From NCBI GenBank assembly GCA_029718625.1, contig CM056391.1, positions 24,430,141 to 24,494,140 on the forward strand: a stretch of DNA of 64,000 nucleotides, read 5' to 3'. The notes beneath the pieces were generated by a model. The model had not been told where the DNA came from. It did not search any database and saw nothing but the letters and a program-made list of their open reading frames with translations. The stretch comes from Synaphobranchus kaupii (lineage: Eukaryota > Chordata > Actinopteri > Anguilliformes > Synaphobranchidae). Shown here piece after piece: positions 1 to 10,020 of this stretch (position 1 is the stretch's first letter; every line of letters begins with the position of its first letter). Made by a program: the position numbers and the translations under genes.

Positions 1-1018
1 GTTCCATGTGGAATGATTAGTCTTTGTGTATCACACACTACACAAGCCATGCCTAAAGATATCTGATAAAATCAGACAATGTTTGCAATTTTCGCAAGAA
101 TCGCAGGCTAGCTTAAGACCGGATGGGGAGAGCTGCGATTGAGTCTCTGACCGTCTCAGCGTGCAGCAAACACTGGGGATTTTCTTACGATTTCATTAAG
201 ATCTTGAAAGCTTCAAAATCCTGAATAAAAATCCTGTAGTGTATGCTCGGCATTACTTCAGAGCTAATGTCCCTAAATTTGGTGGATTCATCTGGGGAGC
301 CCAGGTCATAGATCACCCTGGCTCTGTGACTATTTGCAGCACTCAGCTGGGCATGAGAAAAGTGAGGCTGTGTAGGGGTAGACAAGACTCTTCCTTTGAA
401 GGTCACAATCTTGTTCCTAAATTCAGTTGCAGTGGTTAGCCCAGATCCTCAGTGCCTTTTCCCGATAGTTACAGTTGTGCACAAAGCCAGATGATTGGCC
501 GAAACCTCATTTGATTGAACCAGTGCAACTGTGCTCAGTTTGGGAAACTCGGTTGCATTGCATGCACATTTAATATGAGATTGTGGTGATTAGTGTAACA
601 TTTTGGTTGGCTGATATCTACAGGATTTTGTCTAACTTGCAATAATCCGGTCTGAGAATTCAAGGCTCAGCAACTATGTAACTGTGAAAGCAGAACCCAG
701 AAGTTGCATATTAGCATAACCAGCTCCTGCTGTCTTGTGACTGCTGAGAGTCGACAGTGCATGTGACTTTACAGTGAACTTGTTTTGCTCTCAGGCCCTA
801 CTTATTTGGTTTATTGCGTGTGGACACAAATAACTTCTCTTCTGGCTGAGCAGAAGAGGTTTTGTTTGCGATCAAACTGCCTGCTAACTGCTAATTTCAG
901 ACCTCTTACTGTGTATTGGGTTGCTCTTTTCTTTTTTTAAAGGAATGCATAGCACATACTACTGAAAACAAATTTCTATTTTCCAGGAGTGGCTAGCAGT
1001 CATAATGCGTTGTAAGGA
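1..1018. other. Left edge, no gene recognised
   Basis: No exon, known repeat end or RNA gene is visible. Short open frames occur on both strands (for example 185-406 minus) but show no motif and no splice context. Earlier acp2 exons could lie upstream of this edge. Confidence 0.4.
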
Positions 1019-1115
1019 CAGTGTTTCCCACAGGATTTTGTGAGACTGTGGTGGGTGGACCTCGGACCCTCTAGGGGGGTCCGGGGGCATGCTCCCCCGG
1101 AAGAAAATTTTGTAC
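1019..1115 (+). mobile_element. hAT-like transposon left end
   Basis: The block opens with CAGTGTTTCCC and a G/C-rich stretch containing a run of C and G palindromes, as seen at the ends of many fish hAT elements. The inverted form GGGAAACACTG ends at 9767. Five bases, AAGGA, touch both ends (1014-1018 and 9768-9772). hAT elements normally make 8-bp duplications, so the pairing of these two ends is an inference. Confidence 0.5.
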
Positions 1116-2079
1116 ATTTTAAAGTTAAATGCATCAATCTAGTGCACTTTGAGAGCAAAATTAAGAGGCTAGATCTATGAAGAACTTTGTGCTCTTGTAA
1201 ACAATCGTGTGCTCTAGTAAACAATTTAATCATAAACACATTGGTTGTATAGATATGAATGGTGATGACACGGCAAAAAAGTCACACCCACAAAGCGGAG
1301 TTTAACGCGGTTCACAATGGTCAAAACACAAAATCGACTAGAGCATACATTTGAGCCATCAAAGAAATGAAGCAAAAGTAGTTACCTGTGTTGAACTGGT
1401 TTATTTTTAAGAAAATAAAAAATATACTGGATGACGAGGGCACACACATCATATATGAAAATAAGTGACCCTTTGCTGTCTTAATACAGATTTATTATCT
1501 ATTATAGGTAGAGGACATGGTATTGATAATTCTCCCTACATCCCTTTTGGCAAACTTTGCACCCTGAATTTGGACATTTAATTTTCCTGGGCTTTGAGAA
1601 AAACAGTTCTAATGCCCTTCTGTAATTTTATTCCTCTGGGCTCAGCCCATTGATGGAGACCCTCAGGCAGGAAGCCAGGTGCTCCCCTTGCAGCCTGTTA
1701 CGAAGGTCTGATTTGACCTGAAAATGAAGGTAACTACAATTAGTCAAATGAATGAAAATAAAAGGTGCATTTGGAGCACACTGTTTGTACTCTTCTTTTA
1801 GTTAAGAAGATTATGCAGTTTATCATGTAAGTGCGATGTGTTAAACGTTTGGCACACATCTCGGCAACTGCAGTCATACTGCCATGCCCCCCTTCCTTAC
1901 CCTGTTCATTGTGGAGAAGTCTCTCTCACAGTTGACACCGGAATGACAAGTGCAACTGCTGCCAAACGGCTGAGTAATGGGTAGATCTGTCCCCATTCGT
2001 CGCACTCAATAATCGGGTTTCTCATGGTCATGTAAACGCACTCACGTTACAACTGTGTAACTATTTCTCCATCTTGCTA
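1116..2079. other. Non-coding stretch, nothing recognised
   Basis: A/T-rich sequence between the hAT-like end and the inverted-arm element. No open frame with a recognisable domain is seen on either strand. It may be the interior of the hAT-like element. Confidence 0.35.
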
Positions 2080-2709
2080 ACGTTGTCATAAAATTTCTTC
2101 TTACCGTGAAAAACGACGACATCTGACAGATGTTTAGGTAAATCTATCACCACGGCGGCACTTTCGTCACAAGTCAGCAATTATACCGGGGAAATGCCCT
2201 CTTTGAAAACAAAAAATGAATGAATATAAAAAGGTTAGTCTGTTACTGCATACCCGTTTTTGCTAAAGCTGCATCATAGCTATGATAACGCGGAGCTGTC
2301 AAAACTATAACAGCGCGGAAACCCTTAAAAAATAAAAACCGTAGCTAGGCTACACGTAGCCTATGGCTATGACATAGCCTATTATGGACTAAACAAACCA
2401 CATTTTAGTTAATAAAACTCAAGTAAGCTAATTTAGATATCCAGTGAGCACAAGTGGCATACAGAACTAGTTTACTTTTTTTTTAGCAGCATTTTTTTGT
2501 AAGTATAAACCGAACTGTCCCATTCATTCTTTCAACCAATCCACTGGTCTGTGGATGGTAAGGTGTGCAGAAGCTCCTCTCGATGTCCAGCTTCTGGCAG
2601 AGAGCCATATTCAGCTGAATTTAATGGACAACAGTCAGTTAGTACAAAAGAAAACTGAGTGAAGGGAGCCTCAGCCATGTTTTTGGGTAATGAGAAGGAC
2701 TGCACAGGG
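2080..2709 (+). repeat. Left inverted arm of the integrase element
   Basis: Bases 2080-2515 are the reverse complement of 3835-4263, and bases 2516-2709 are the reverse complement of 2937-3132. The left arm is therefore an inverted copy of a version of the right side that lacks 3133-3834. Shared sequence includes a stretch of integrase coding sequence, so the arm is longer than a simple terminal repeat. Confidence 0.85.
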
Positions 2710-3498
2710 ACGTCATGATTGACTACAAGACCAAGTGGGCTGAGGCATATCCGCTGAAGTCTTAAGAAAGCCGAGGATGTAGCACAGTGCATTGTAGAAT
2801 TCTTTGCACAGTTCATTGTAGAATTCAAGTTTGGGGCACCAAAACACATTCTCACCAACCGAGGAGGGGAGTTCAGGAATAAGGTGCTGTCCTATTGTCC
2901 TATTACAATGCATTTTCAATCATTTCTCAATATCTTTCCCTGTGCAGTCCGTATCATTACCCAAAAACATGGCTGAGGCTCCCTTCACTCAGTTTTCTTT
3001 TGTACTAACTGACTGTTGTCCATTAAATTCAGCTGAATATGGCTCTCTGCCAGAAGCTGGACATCGAGAGAAGCTTCTGCGCACCTTACCATCCACAGAC
3101 CAGTGGATTGGTTGAAAGAATGAATGGGACAGTGAAAAAGTAATGTGGACTTGACACTAAACTGACCTTGACCCATTTACACCACTAAATGGTACTATAG
3201 TCACTGTGTTAAGTATTCTATTTTGGTATTGTATTAAGCAGTGTGATTTGGGTCACACATCGCAGTCATAAGCTATGCTTTACAATCGAAATAGTATTTC
3301 ATAACAATGTCAATATGTTTCAAAATTCTCACCAAATTGGTGGATGAGAATCCTTGGAACTGGGACCTCAGTGCAGCCATGTTTGGCTTGCGCACCAAAG
3401 TACAGATCACCACCAAGCACTCCCCATTCTACCTCATGTTCGACAGAGAAGCCAGATATCCATCTGAGGTCCCAGAGACTTTTGGAGTGAGTAGCTAG
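2708..3498 (+). pseudogene. Gypsy/Ginger-type integrase remnant
   Basis: Reading frames pieced by eye give DYKTKWAEAYPLKS (about 2719-2762), then KFGAPKHILTNRGGEF (about 2827-2876), then SFCAPYHPQTSGLVERMNG (about 3070-3125), and LVDENPWNWDLSAAMFGLRT followed by HSPFYLMFDREARYPSEVPE (about 3337-3480). These are the ordered blocks of an rve integrase core and its downstream part. The second acidic catalytic residue, normally Asp before RG in this block, is Asn. The catalytic Glu in GLVERMNG is kept. A 24-bp direct duplication interrupts the frame near 2780-2826, and there are stops. A gap at about 3133-3306 begins with GTAATG and could be an intron, as could one after 3486. Confidence 0.7.
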
Positions 3499-3682
3499 GT
3501 CTCTACATTTCCTTCACTCTAACTTATAGCTGACAGCATTTTCTCTCAATTCAAGGTAGCTGAGAATATAGAGGAAATTGTGGCTACAAAAGTTTATAAG
3601 TACTAAAATGGACTATACTTTCTTAAAATAGGTGTAATAGCCTTTGAGCTTTATTGGACAGCACAGTGTAGAGACAAGAGGA

Positions 3683-3764
3683 AAAGTCGGATTCGAACCG
3701 ACAATGTCGCAAAGAGCACGGGAATCCTAGTTAGGACACGCTACAGACTGCGCCACGGGGAGAC
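3683..3764 (-). repeat. tRNA-derived sequence (SINE head or tRNA-like)
   Basis: Read on the minus strand it has a good Pol III A box (TGGCGCAGTCTGTAG) and a perfect B box (GGTTCGAATCC) in a 5-bp T stem. The 5' seven bases have no pairing partner after the T arm, so it is not an intact tRNA gene. It sits in the part of the integrase element that the left arm lacks, so it may have inserted after the arm was copied. Confidence 0.6.
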
Positions 3765-3834
3765 ACGCCAGGAAACCATACTTCGGCTCATACTTAAATA
3801 AATAAATCAAACTAATTGTATTTTTAAAAAAATT

Positions 3835-4263
3835 GTTCGGTTTATACTTACAAAAAAATGCTGCTAAAAAAAGTAAACTAGTTCTGTATGCCACTTGTGC
3901 TCACTGGATATCTAAATTAGCTTACTTGAGTTTTATTAACTAAAATGTGGCTTGTTTAGTCCATAATATGTCATAGCCATAGGCTACGTGTAGCCTAGCT
4001 ACGGTTTTTATTTTTTAAGGGTTTCCGCGCTGTTATAGTTTTGACAGCTCCGCGTTATCATAGCTATGATGCGGCTTTAGCAAAAACGGGTATGCAGTAA
4101 CAGACTAACCTTTTTATATTCATTCGTTTTTTGTTTTCAAAGAGGGCATTTCCCCGGTATAATTGCTGACTTGTGACGAAAGTGCCGCCGTGGTGATAGA
4201 TTTACTTAAACATCTGTCAGATGTCGTCGTTTTTCACGGTAAGAAGAAATTTTATGACAACGT
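3835..4263 (-). repeat. Right inverted arm of the integrase element
   Basis: Reverse complement of 2080-2515 with a few substitutions and small indels. It ends in the TTTTATGACA terminus and the ACGT flank. Confidence 0.85.
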
Positions 4264-4535
4264 CAGGTCGTCAGCTATCTAGCTAGGGTATCGTTCATGT
4301 TAGTTAACATTAGCTAGCTAGCTAGTAGTTACGTTGTCAGAGCTGCTGGTAATAACGTTAACGTTAGATAATAACGTTAGCTAGCTAGATATAACGTTAC
4401 ATACGTTATACATTGTTTTTCACGACAGGCAGCCTGATATGTCAGTCATAAGCGAGGAGACTGACAGCTAACGTCGTTAACTAACGTTAACGTTACGTTA
4501 CCTAACTTAGCTAACGTTAGACTAACATTAATTAT
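4264..4535. repeat. TAACGTTA / GCTAGC palindromic low-complexity tract
   Basis: Dense runs of AACGTTA and GCTAGCTAGC in both orientations. Similar tracts occur at 7870-8780 and 29980-30130. No coding potential is seen. Confidence 0.7.
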
Positions 4536-4603
4536 CAATGATAACTTCTGAAGTAACGTTATATGTTTGCTGTCGTACATTGATAATTATAAAATTGTGT
4601 TTG

Positions 4604-5060
4604 GACCATAGACTGTATAAAAATATGGACAAAGCCACTGTGACGTCACCCATTGCCTTTCCATGGCCTCGGAAAAACCAAATTGAAACACGGAAGTCTT
4701 TTTCGCCGGCTGTTTGGACGAACTGCGCCTGCTCAGTGGAGCCGACTTGACCTTTGCTTGGAGCAGGGTGAACCGGATATGGTCTTCATGGGAGGGTCTC
4801 TGTCCAGGCACAGTATGATTGACAGTTCGGGGCGGAGATTCTGGAAAGCGGGAGAAGTTAGAAGCGGGAGCTCTGGTTTTATATTGCAAGCGAATTCACG
4901 GTAAGTTAAGCTAATGTTTATTATATCATTTCATTTTCACGGTTTTACTGTGTTATTTATGTGCATTGACTGTGTGAAATTCGTCACATCATTGTGTTAT
5001 GTTATAACGTTTATTCAGTTATCTTCAATTTACAGTACAATTTAAAGTACATTAATATTC
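4604..5060 (+). repeat. Dispersed repeat with CATAGACTGTATAAAAAT end, copy 1
   Basis: Begins CCATAGACTGTATAAAAATA. A diverged copy runs in the opposite orientation at about 32160-32576, matching at both outer ends and in the middle. The same terminal motif recurs at 5309, 7887 (inverted), 29548 (inverted) and 30149. This fits a non-autonomous DNA element family; no transposase is seen. Confidence 0.65.
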
Positions 5061-5308
5061 CACCCAACTCAGATCGGAGGTAGGCTAATTCCATTAGCTA
5101 GCATACCAGCTTGACAGTGAGATTGGTTACGTTAGGCCTAGGCAGGCTAAGGCGAACATAGGGTAACGTTATGATTGCCATTAACGATATTGACGGTCAA
5201 TCAATCACATTTACGTACAAGACTACTTTTATTATAAATGTCCCGAAGAGCTGCTCTAAATAGGTAGCAAGCTGTCAGCAAGCTTGCGACCCAAAAAATC
5301 CGTCCAGG

Positions 5309-7908
5309 CCATAGACTGTATAAAAATAGGTCCTTGCGGGATTTCTAAATTCCTAAAAATGTCTGGTTAGGTTTTGCTCGTTCCAATAACCCAGCAGAGT
5401 AGCCTATTATGTTAATAATGCCCGCCCGAACCTGTCCTAATTTTTTTTGTGTGGATAAAATATACAATAGCTATATGATCACCCTAGCTAACGCAAATCA
5501 CAATGAAAGAAGATGAAATAACGTCAGCTGTGGTCATCTACGAAGCATTTTAATAAGAATCTATTTGCATGCGTGAAAATTTCAGAAGTTTCCCACCCTA
5601 GTGCATGGTCTCATTACACAGACTGGTTGTAACCTTGAATTTTTAATTTCTTTTGCAGACACAACGATGGAAAGCCGAAGCCTCAACTGTGAGTTTCTGT
5701 ACCCACCTTTCATTGTGAACCATTTTTCTTTTTTAATCACTGTGCCTTAAACTAGTCATTTACATAATATACTTGTGTATTTCTCTTTCATTGCTAATTT
5801 TTCAAGCGTAGCTCGCCTTATGCAATAGGACCAAACAGCATATTGACAATATTAAAGTATCATGTCTAGATTGTGGATGATGTTTTTAATAGCTTGCATC
5901 CAGAATGTATCATTGTATATTGCAATGAGATGCATTTAATTTTATTCCTCTTACACAGCTAAAACTGTCTGGATAGTTGGTGACAGCTACTTTTTATTTT
6001 TTTAAATAGTATGGTCCATTCCCTTAAAGACTGAATCTACGGGAGGAGTTTCTCCAATCCTGGATTTAGCTTTTAATGGAATAGGTTTTTTTTAATGAAA
6101 TGGGTCAGCTTTTCAAATTTTATGTGATGTTATATTTTGTATTATGATTTATTTTAATTAATGACATCTGTAGCTATGCCATTGTTCACCCAACTCCCCC
6201 TGCTCTTCCTCATCCCTGTCCCGCATCTTCTCTCCCCCACCCCCCCATCTTGTCCTCTCCAGCCATGGCACCCCATGGCCTTTCTTGCTTCCTGCTCCCT
6301 AAGCCGGTGTAGCTGTCAATAAATTTTTTTTTAAATTATCCAACTTGTTTTCATGTGTTCATTATTTGCATAACAGAATCATGCAGTAGGTGAAATAGCA
6401 AATATTACACAATATATAAACTAATCAAATGTCATTCAAAATGAAGCATAAATAAGGGCATCTGGTAGCCTAACTACCCTCTACATTATACATGTTGTAC
6501 AGCAATTCATTTTTGTAAGTACTTGCTCTGTAATGAGAATCAGACCCTTTATATAAATGTGGAAAAATGTAATTTGAGGTTTTTGTCTGCTTTTGTCTTT
6601 AAAATATTTAATACCCTCTTGCATTCAGTTAAATAATGAGTACATAATGCACCAATACATTACCGCTCAAGATGGCCTTCCCCAGTGTGCACACAGTGTA
6701 GGTATAGCCACTGATGTAAATAAGTAACACATCCTGTAATCTCACTGAAAGACTAAGGAGGACCAGCTTGTGCTGCGACTTTAAATGTGTTAAAGGAGTG
6801 ATTAAGATCATTCTTTTTTCACAAAGCAACTTGAAATCAGTACAATTCTTTTATGTATCCTTAAAATATGGTCAGATGTCCCTTGTGGCTGACAGGGTGA
6901 GTCTGTGGTCCATACATCCCGCACAGGATGGCGGCGTTTTCCTTTGTAATATGGATGCTGCACATTTGATAAGAGGGTCACCCACAGACTAGGACTGCGG
7001 TCCCCAACCCTATTCCTTGTGCTGTTTCAACCCCCAAATTTGGCACATCTGATTCTACAAATTAGCAGCTCAAGATATCATTTCATCACAGAATTAGTGA
7101 TCTGTGTTAGTATTGATTATGTTGGTAACTTGAACAGCTGGTAATAAATTTACATCTGTAAAATAGAGAAAGGATAGAACAAGATCAGTTTTCATTTCAT
7201 AATAGGGGACAAAAAACTCAAAGGTAACAAGAAGTTAGGGGTTTGACATAGGAGACAACAAAGTTCAGTAGCCTGTCTCAGTTTAAAGCCCACTCACCAC
7301 GTCAAGGTGCAGGACAAGACACACATTTAGTACAAGACAAACCCTGACGAGACACACATTAAAAATGACAAGGTCCACATAAAAGATCAAATTTGTACAT
7401 GTTTATGCTGGCTGTAAGTGGTATTGTAATCCATGGGTCTTTGTAAGCGAGGACTTCCACAGTAAACACTTATGCCCCGTTTATGCGGGCTCTAAGTGAT
7501 ACTTGCAACAGTCATCCAGGGGTTATGTGTGTATATATAATATTATGTATATACATGTTGACCAACCACTGCTGCAGCATGTCTTCATTAGCTAAAGGAA
7601 ATCTATCAAAGAATAAAATGGTTATAATAGGCTGCGATCGGTTGCGATGCAGCTTACAGAATTATAAAACTACCATCAGAGATAAAAGTAGTCGGGCACC
7701 GAGGAATATGGTTTGAAATTAGACATTTGGATGATGTTAATTGCCAGAATTCAAAGCAAATTCTGTCTGAAATCTCATACAATATTCTATAATCCAAGGG
7801 TCATGGGAAAATATCAGACTTAATGTTAACGTTAGCCTATGTGGGAAAATATCAGACTGTAATGTTAACGTTAGCCTAACGTTACCCTATTTTTATACAG
7901 TCCATGGT
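5309..7908. other. Segment bounded by inverted CCATAGACTG...AATAGG ends
   Basis: The motif at 5309-5330 is repeated in inverse at 7887-7908 with one mismatch, so the 2.6 kb between may be one element or two neighbouring ends. Inside, bases 5660-5690 look like a mini-exon: a CAG acceptor, then ATG GAA AGC CGA AGC CTC AAC T, then GTGAGT. It is followed near 5960 by KTVWIVGDSY-like sequence. I do not recognise a host gene. No other feature is seen in the rest. Confidence 0.35.
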
Positions 7909-8059
7909 GGTGGCAAGTGGCGACACGAAAAACATGATAGCTAAATGACAGCTAACGTTATGTCGGGTTTCCATCTCCATGAACACGTTTCCCACATGCT
8001 TTAAAAGTTATAAATAATGCTCAACCTAAAATGAATACCTCTAATGAAAAATACACCAT

Positions 8060-8840
8060 GACTAATGCACGGTAACGTTAGCAATGTCGAAATTCACTCC
8101 ACATAAAATGCACTTAGCCAGTGGAGAGCATAGGACGAAGTGCAATGTAGCTACATGTCCACGATGAGACCGTTAACGTTAAATTACAAAGCTAAAAATA
8201 GACACAAAGGCTCACCAGGTCGATGTTTAATGGAATATAAGTTAACGTTACACAACTGAAATTTGACTAACGTTACTTTTGACAGGTTTTACATCGTTAG
8301 CTAACGTTAAGTAGCCAAACCAAACGGTTTTGGGAGATAAAAGTTGCTAACTGCACTAGCATACCGGTCTACGTATTATACAAAAGCGTTAGCTAGTCAT
8401 GCTAGGTCGCGGTAGGTAGCGTAGGCTACTTCTGCAGGCTGTTATCTAATAAGGCTACTTACTTGGTAAAAAATAAAGTAATAAAAATTGTATTACCGAA
8501 AAAACTGGAGACTGCTTTTTGTTTGACTAATGCACGGTAACGTTAGCAATGTCGAAATTCACACCACATAAAATGCACTTAGCCAGTGGAGAGCATAGGA
8601 CGAAGTGCAATGTAGGTTTTACATCGTTAGCTAACGTTAAGTAGCCAAACCAAACGGTTTTGGGAGATAAAGGTGCTAACTCCACTAGCATACCGGTCTA
8701 CGTAATATACGTTAGCTTGTCATGTTAGGTAGCGTAGGCTACTTCTGCAGGCTGTTATCTAATAAGGCTAACGTTACTTACTCGGTAAAAAATAAAGTAA
8801 TAAAAAATGTCTTACCGAAAAAACTGGAGAGAATGCTTTT
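8060..8840 (+). repeat. Direct duplication (8060-8523 and 8524-8840)
   Basis: Both copies begin GACTAATGCACGG and end near AAAAAACTGGAGA. The second copy lacks about 135 bp from the middle of the first. Both contain TAACGTTA-rich sequence and no gene. Confidence 0.85.
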
Positions 8841-9640
8841 GAGACGCTCGATTAGTACAGTTGTATGCAGTGTTACAATAGGATTGTGAAGACAGAGCAG
8901 AATATAACATGCAGAACATGCCATAATGAATTCAACACTAGTGACAATAAGAATTGCGATCTGATTGCGATGTGTCTAATATTAGCCAAATTCACACATT
9001 AAAAGGAGGAGAATGGCTGAGAATGTCAAGGCCATTGCTAGCCACTTGAGGTACCGCCTATGGGTTCCGCCCACGTCCCGCCCCACGTCCCGCCCGTTCC
9101 GTCTATGGTTCCCGCCCCTCAAAGTGAGTGAAATGACCGGCAGTAACCCGACTCAATCTGTCCCCTGATTGGTCCTGAACAAATGTCAATACCCTGTCCA
9201 AACGACACAATATTTTAAAAAATCAGCACATGCACAGGCATTAGATGAAGGAAAGGCACCTATTGCAATAAAAAAATTTTTTGTAAAAAATTTATTTACT
9301 GAGTATTTTGACCAAATTGCTGCCGTTCACTTACATGGGGAAAGACCTATACTGGAGCCAGCCACAGTGGCGCTAGTGAGCAACGGCACAATGGCGGCTC
9401 CCAGGCCAACCAGGAAATGGGCTTCAAAACGAAATCCCAGTCTTGGCCCCTTGGTTTGGACTAGTGGATAACTGCAGTGGATACTATAACGTTAGTTAAC
9501 GTTACTTAGCTACCTCAAACGATGTTGTGTCCTCAAAATGCCAGTTGGTGTATCTGATGCAGCCAGGAATGTTCCAGTGCGTGTGTGAGCGTGCGCGCGT
9601 GCAGCAGTGAGAGGTGCTTTGCTGAAGCAACGGCGCAAAA
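8841..9640. other. Non-coding stretch before acp2 exon
   Basis: Contains a short G/C-rich block (9050-9125) with repeated CCCGCCC-type words. A 100-codon open frame (9169-9471) has no recognisable motif. No exon supported. Confidence 0.35.
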
Positions 9641-9649
9641 CACAACGTT

Positions 9650-9767
9650 AGAGATCTTTTATGTTATGAGAAGTGTAAAAAATATTTTCGGTTCATTATG
9701 AAACTGTGGCGGGACAAATTAGACTATGGCGGGCCGCCACAGTCTAGGTAATTAATGGGAAACACTG
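9650..9767 (-). mobile_element. hAT-like transposon right end
   Basis: Ends in GGGAAACACTG, the inverse of the element start at 1019, and has internal palindromic CTGTGGCGGG and CCGCCACAG blocks. It lies 120 bp upstream of the first visible acp2 exon. Confidence 0.5.
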
Positions 9768-9887
9768 AAGGATTTACTGTTGCCTTCCCTTAGGGTTTAA
9801 GTGCTGTTTAACGGTTTTATTTTTCAAGAGTTTGCATCTGCCTCCTGTTCTGCTCTGGGTCACCTGCCTGTTTGTCTGTCTCTTCAG

Positions 9888-10020
9888 GCGGTTCATCACA
9901 TGCCGCCTCCAAGCTGGGTGACCCAGGACGTCATGGCGAAGCTGAAAAGGCTCAAGGACTTCAGCTTCCAGGTCTTGTTTGGGGTCTACAAGCGAGTGGA
10001 GAAGTCACGGCTACAGGGAG
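9888..10020 (+). CDS. acp2: acp2 exon a (visible exon 1 of 5)
   Basis: 133 bp after a TCTCTTCAG acceptor, ending CAGGGAG before GTGAGC; it starts in phase 0 and leaves one base. It encodes [19 protein letters not shown] and then a [12 protein letters not shown] segment typical of the phosphatase helical cap region. Confidence 0.88.

Larger units (their letters stand above)
2084..4259 (+). mobile_element. Integrase-bearing element with long inverted arms (Ginger/gypsy-like)
   Basis: The outer ends read TGTCATAAAA and TTTTATGACA and are flanked on both sides by ACGT (2080-2083 and 4260-4263), which fits a 4-bp target duplication. ACGT is palindromic, so it could equally be four more bases of inverted repeat. 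The arms are about 430 bp and nearly identical. Between them are integrase core fragments on the plus strand. Long inverted ends, TG...CA termini, a 4-bp duplication and a gypsy-type integrase are the hallmarks described for Ginger DNA transposons, so that is my best guess. A gypsy fragment trapped in a foldback element is the alternative. The copy is broken. Confidence 0.55.

Noticed and set aside
239..439. Open frames on both strands near the left edge as acp2 upstream exons
   Set aside because: No histidine phosphatase motif and no fitting splice sites.
3683..3764. Functional tRNA gene
   Set aside because: The A and B boxes are good but the acceptor stem does not pair.
9169..9471. 100-codon open frame before acp2
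   Set aside because: No motif, no splice link, and it lies within probable hAT sequence.
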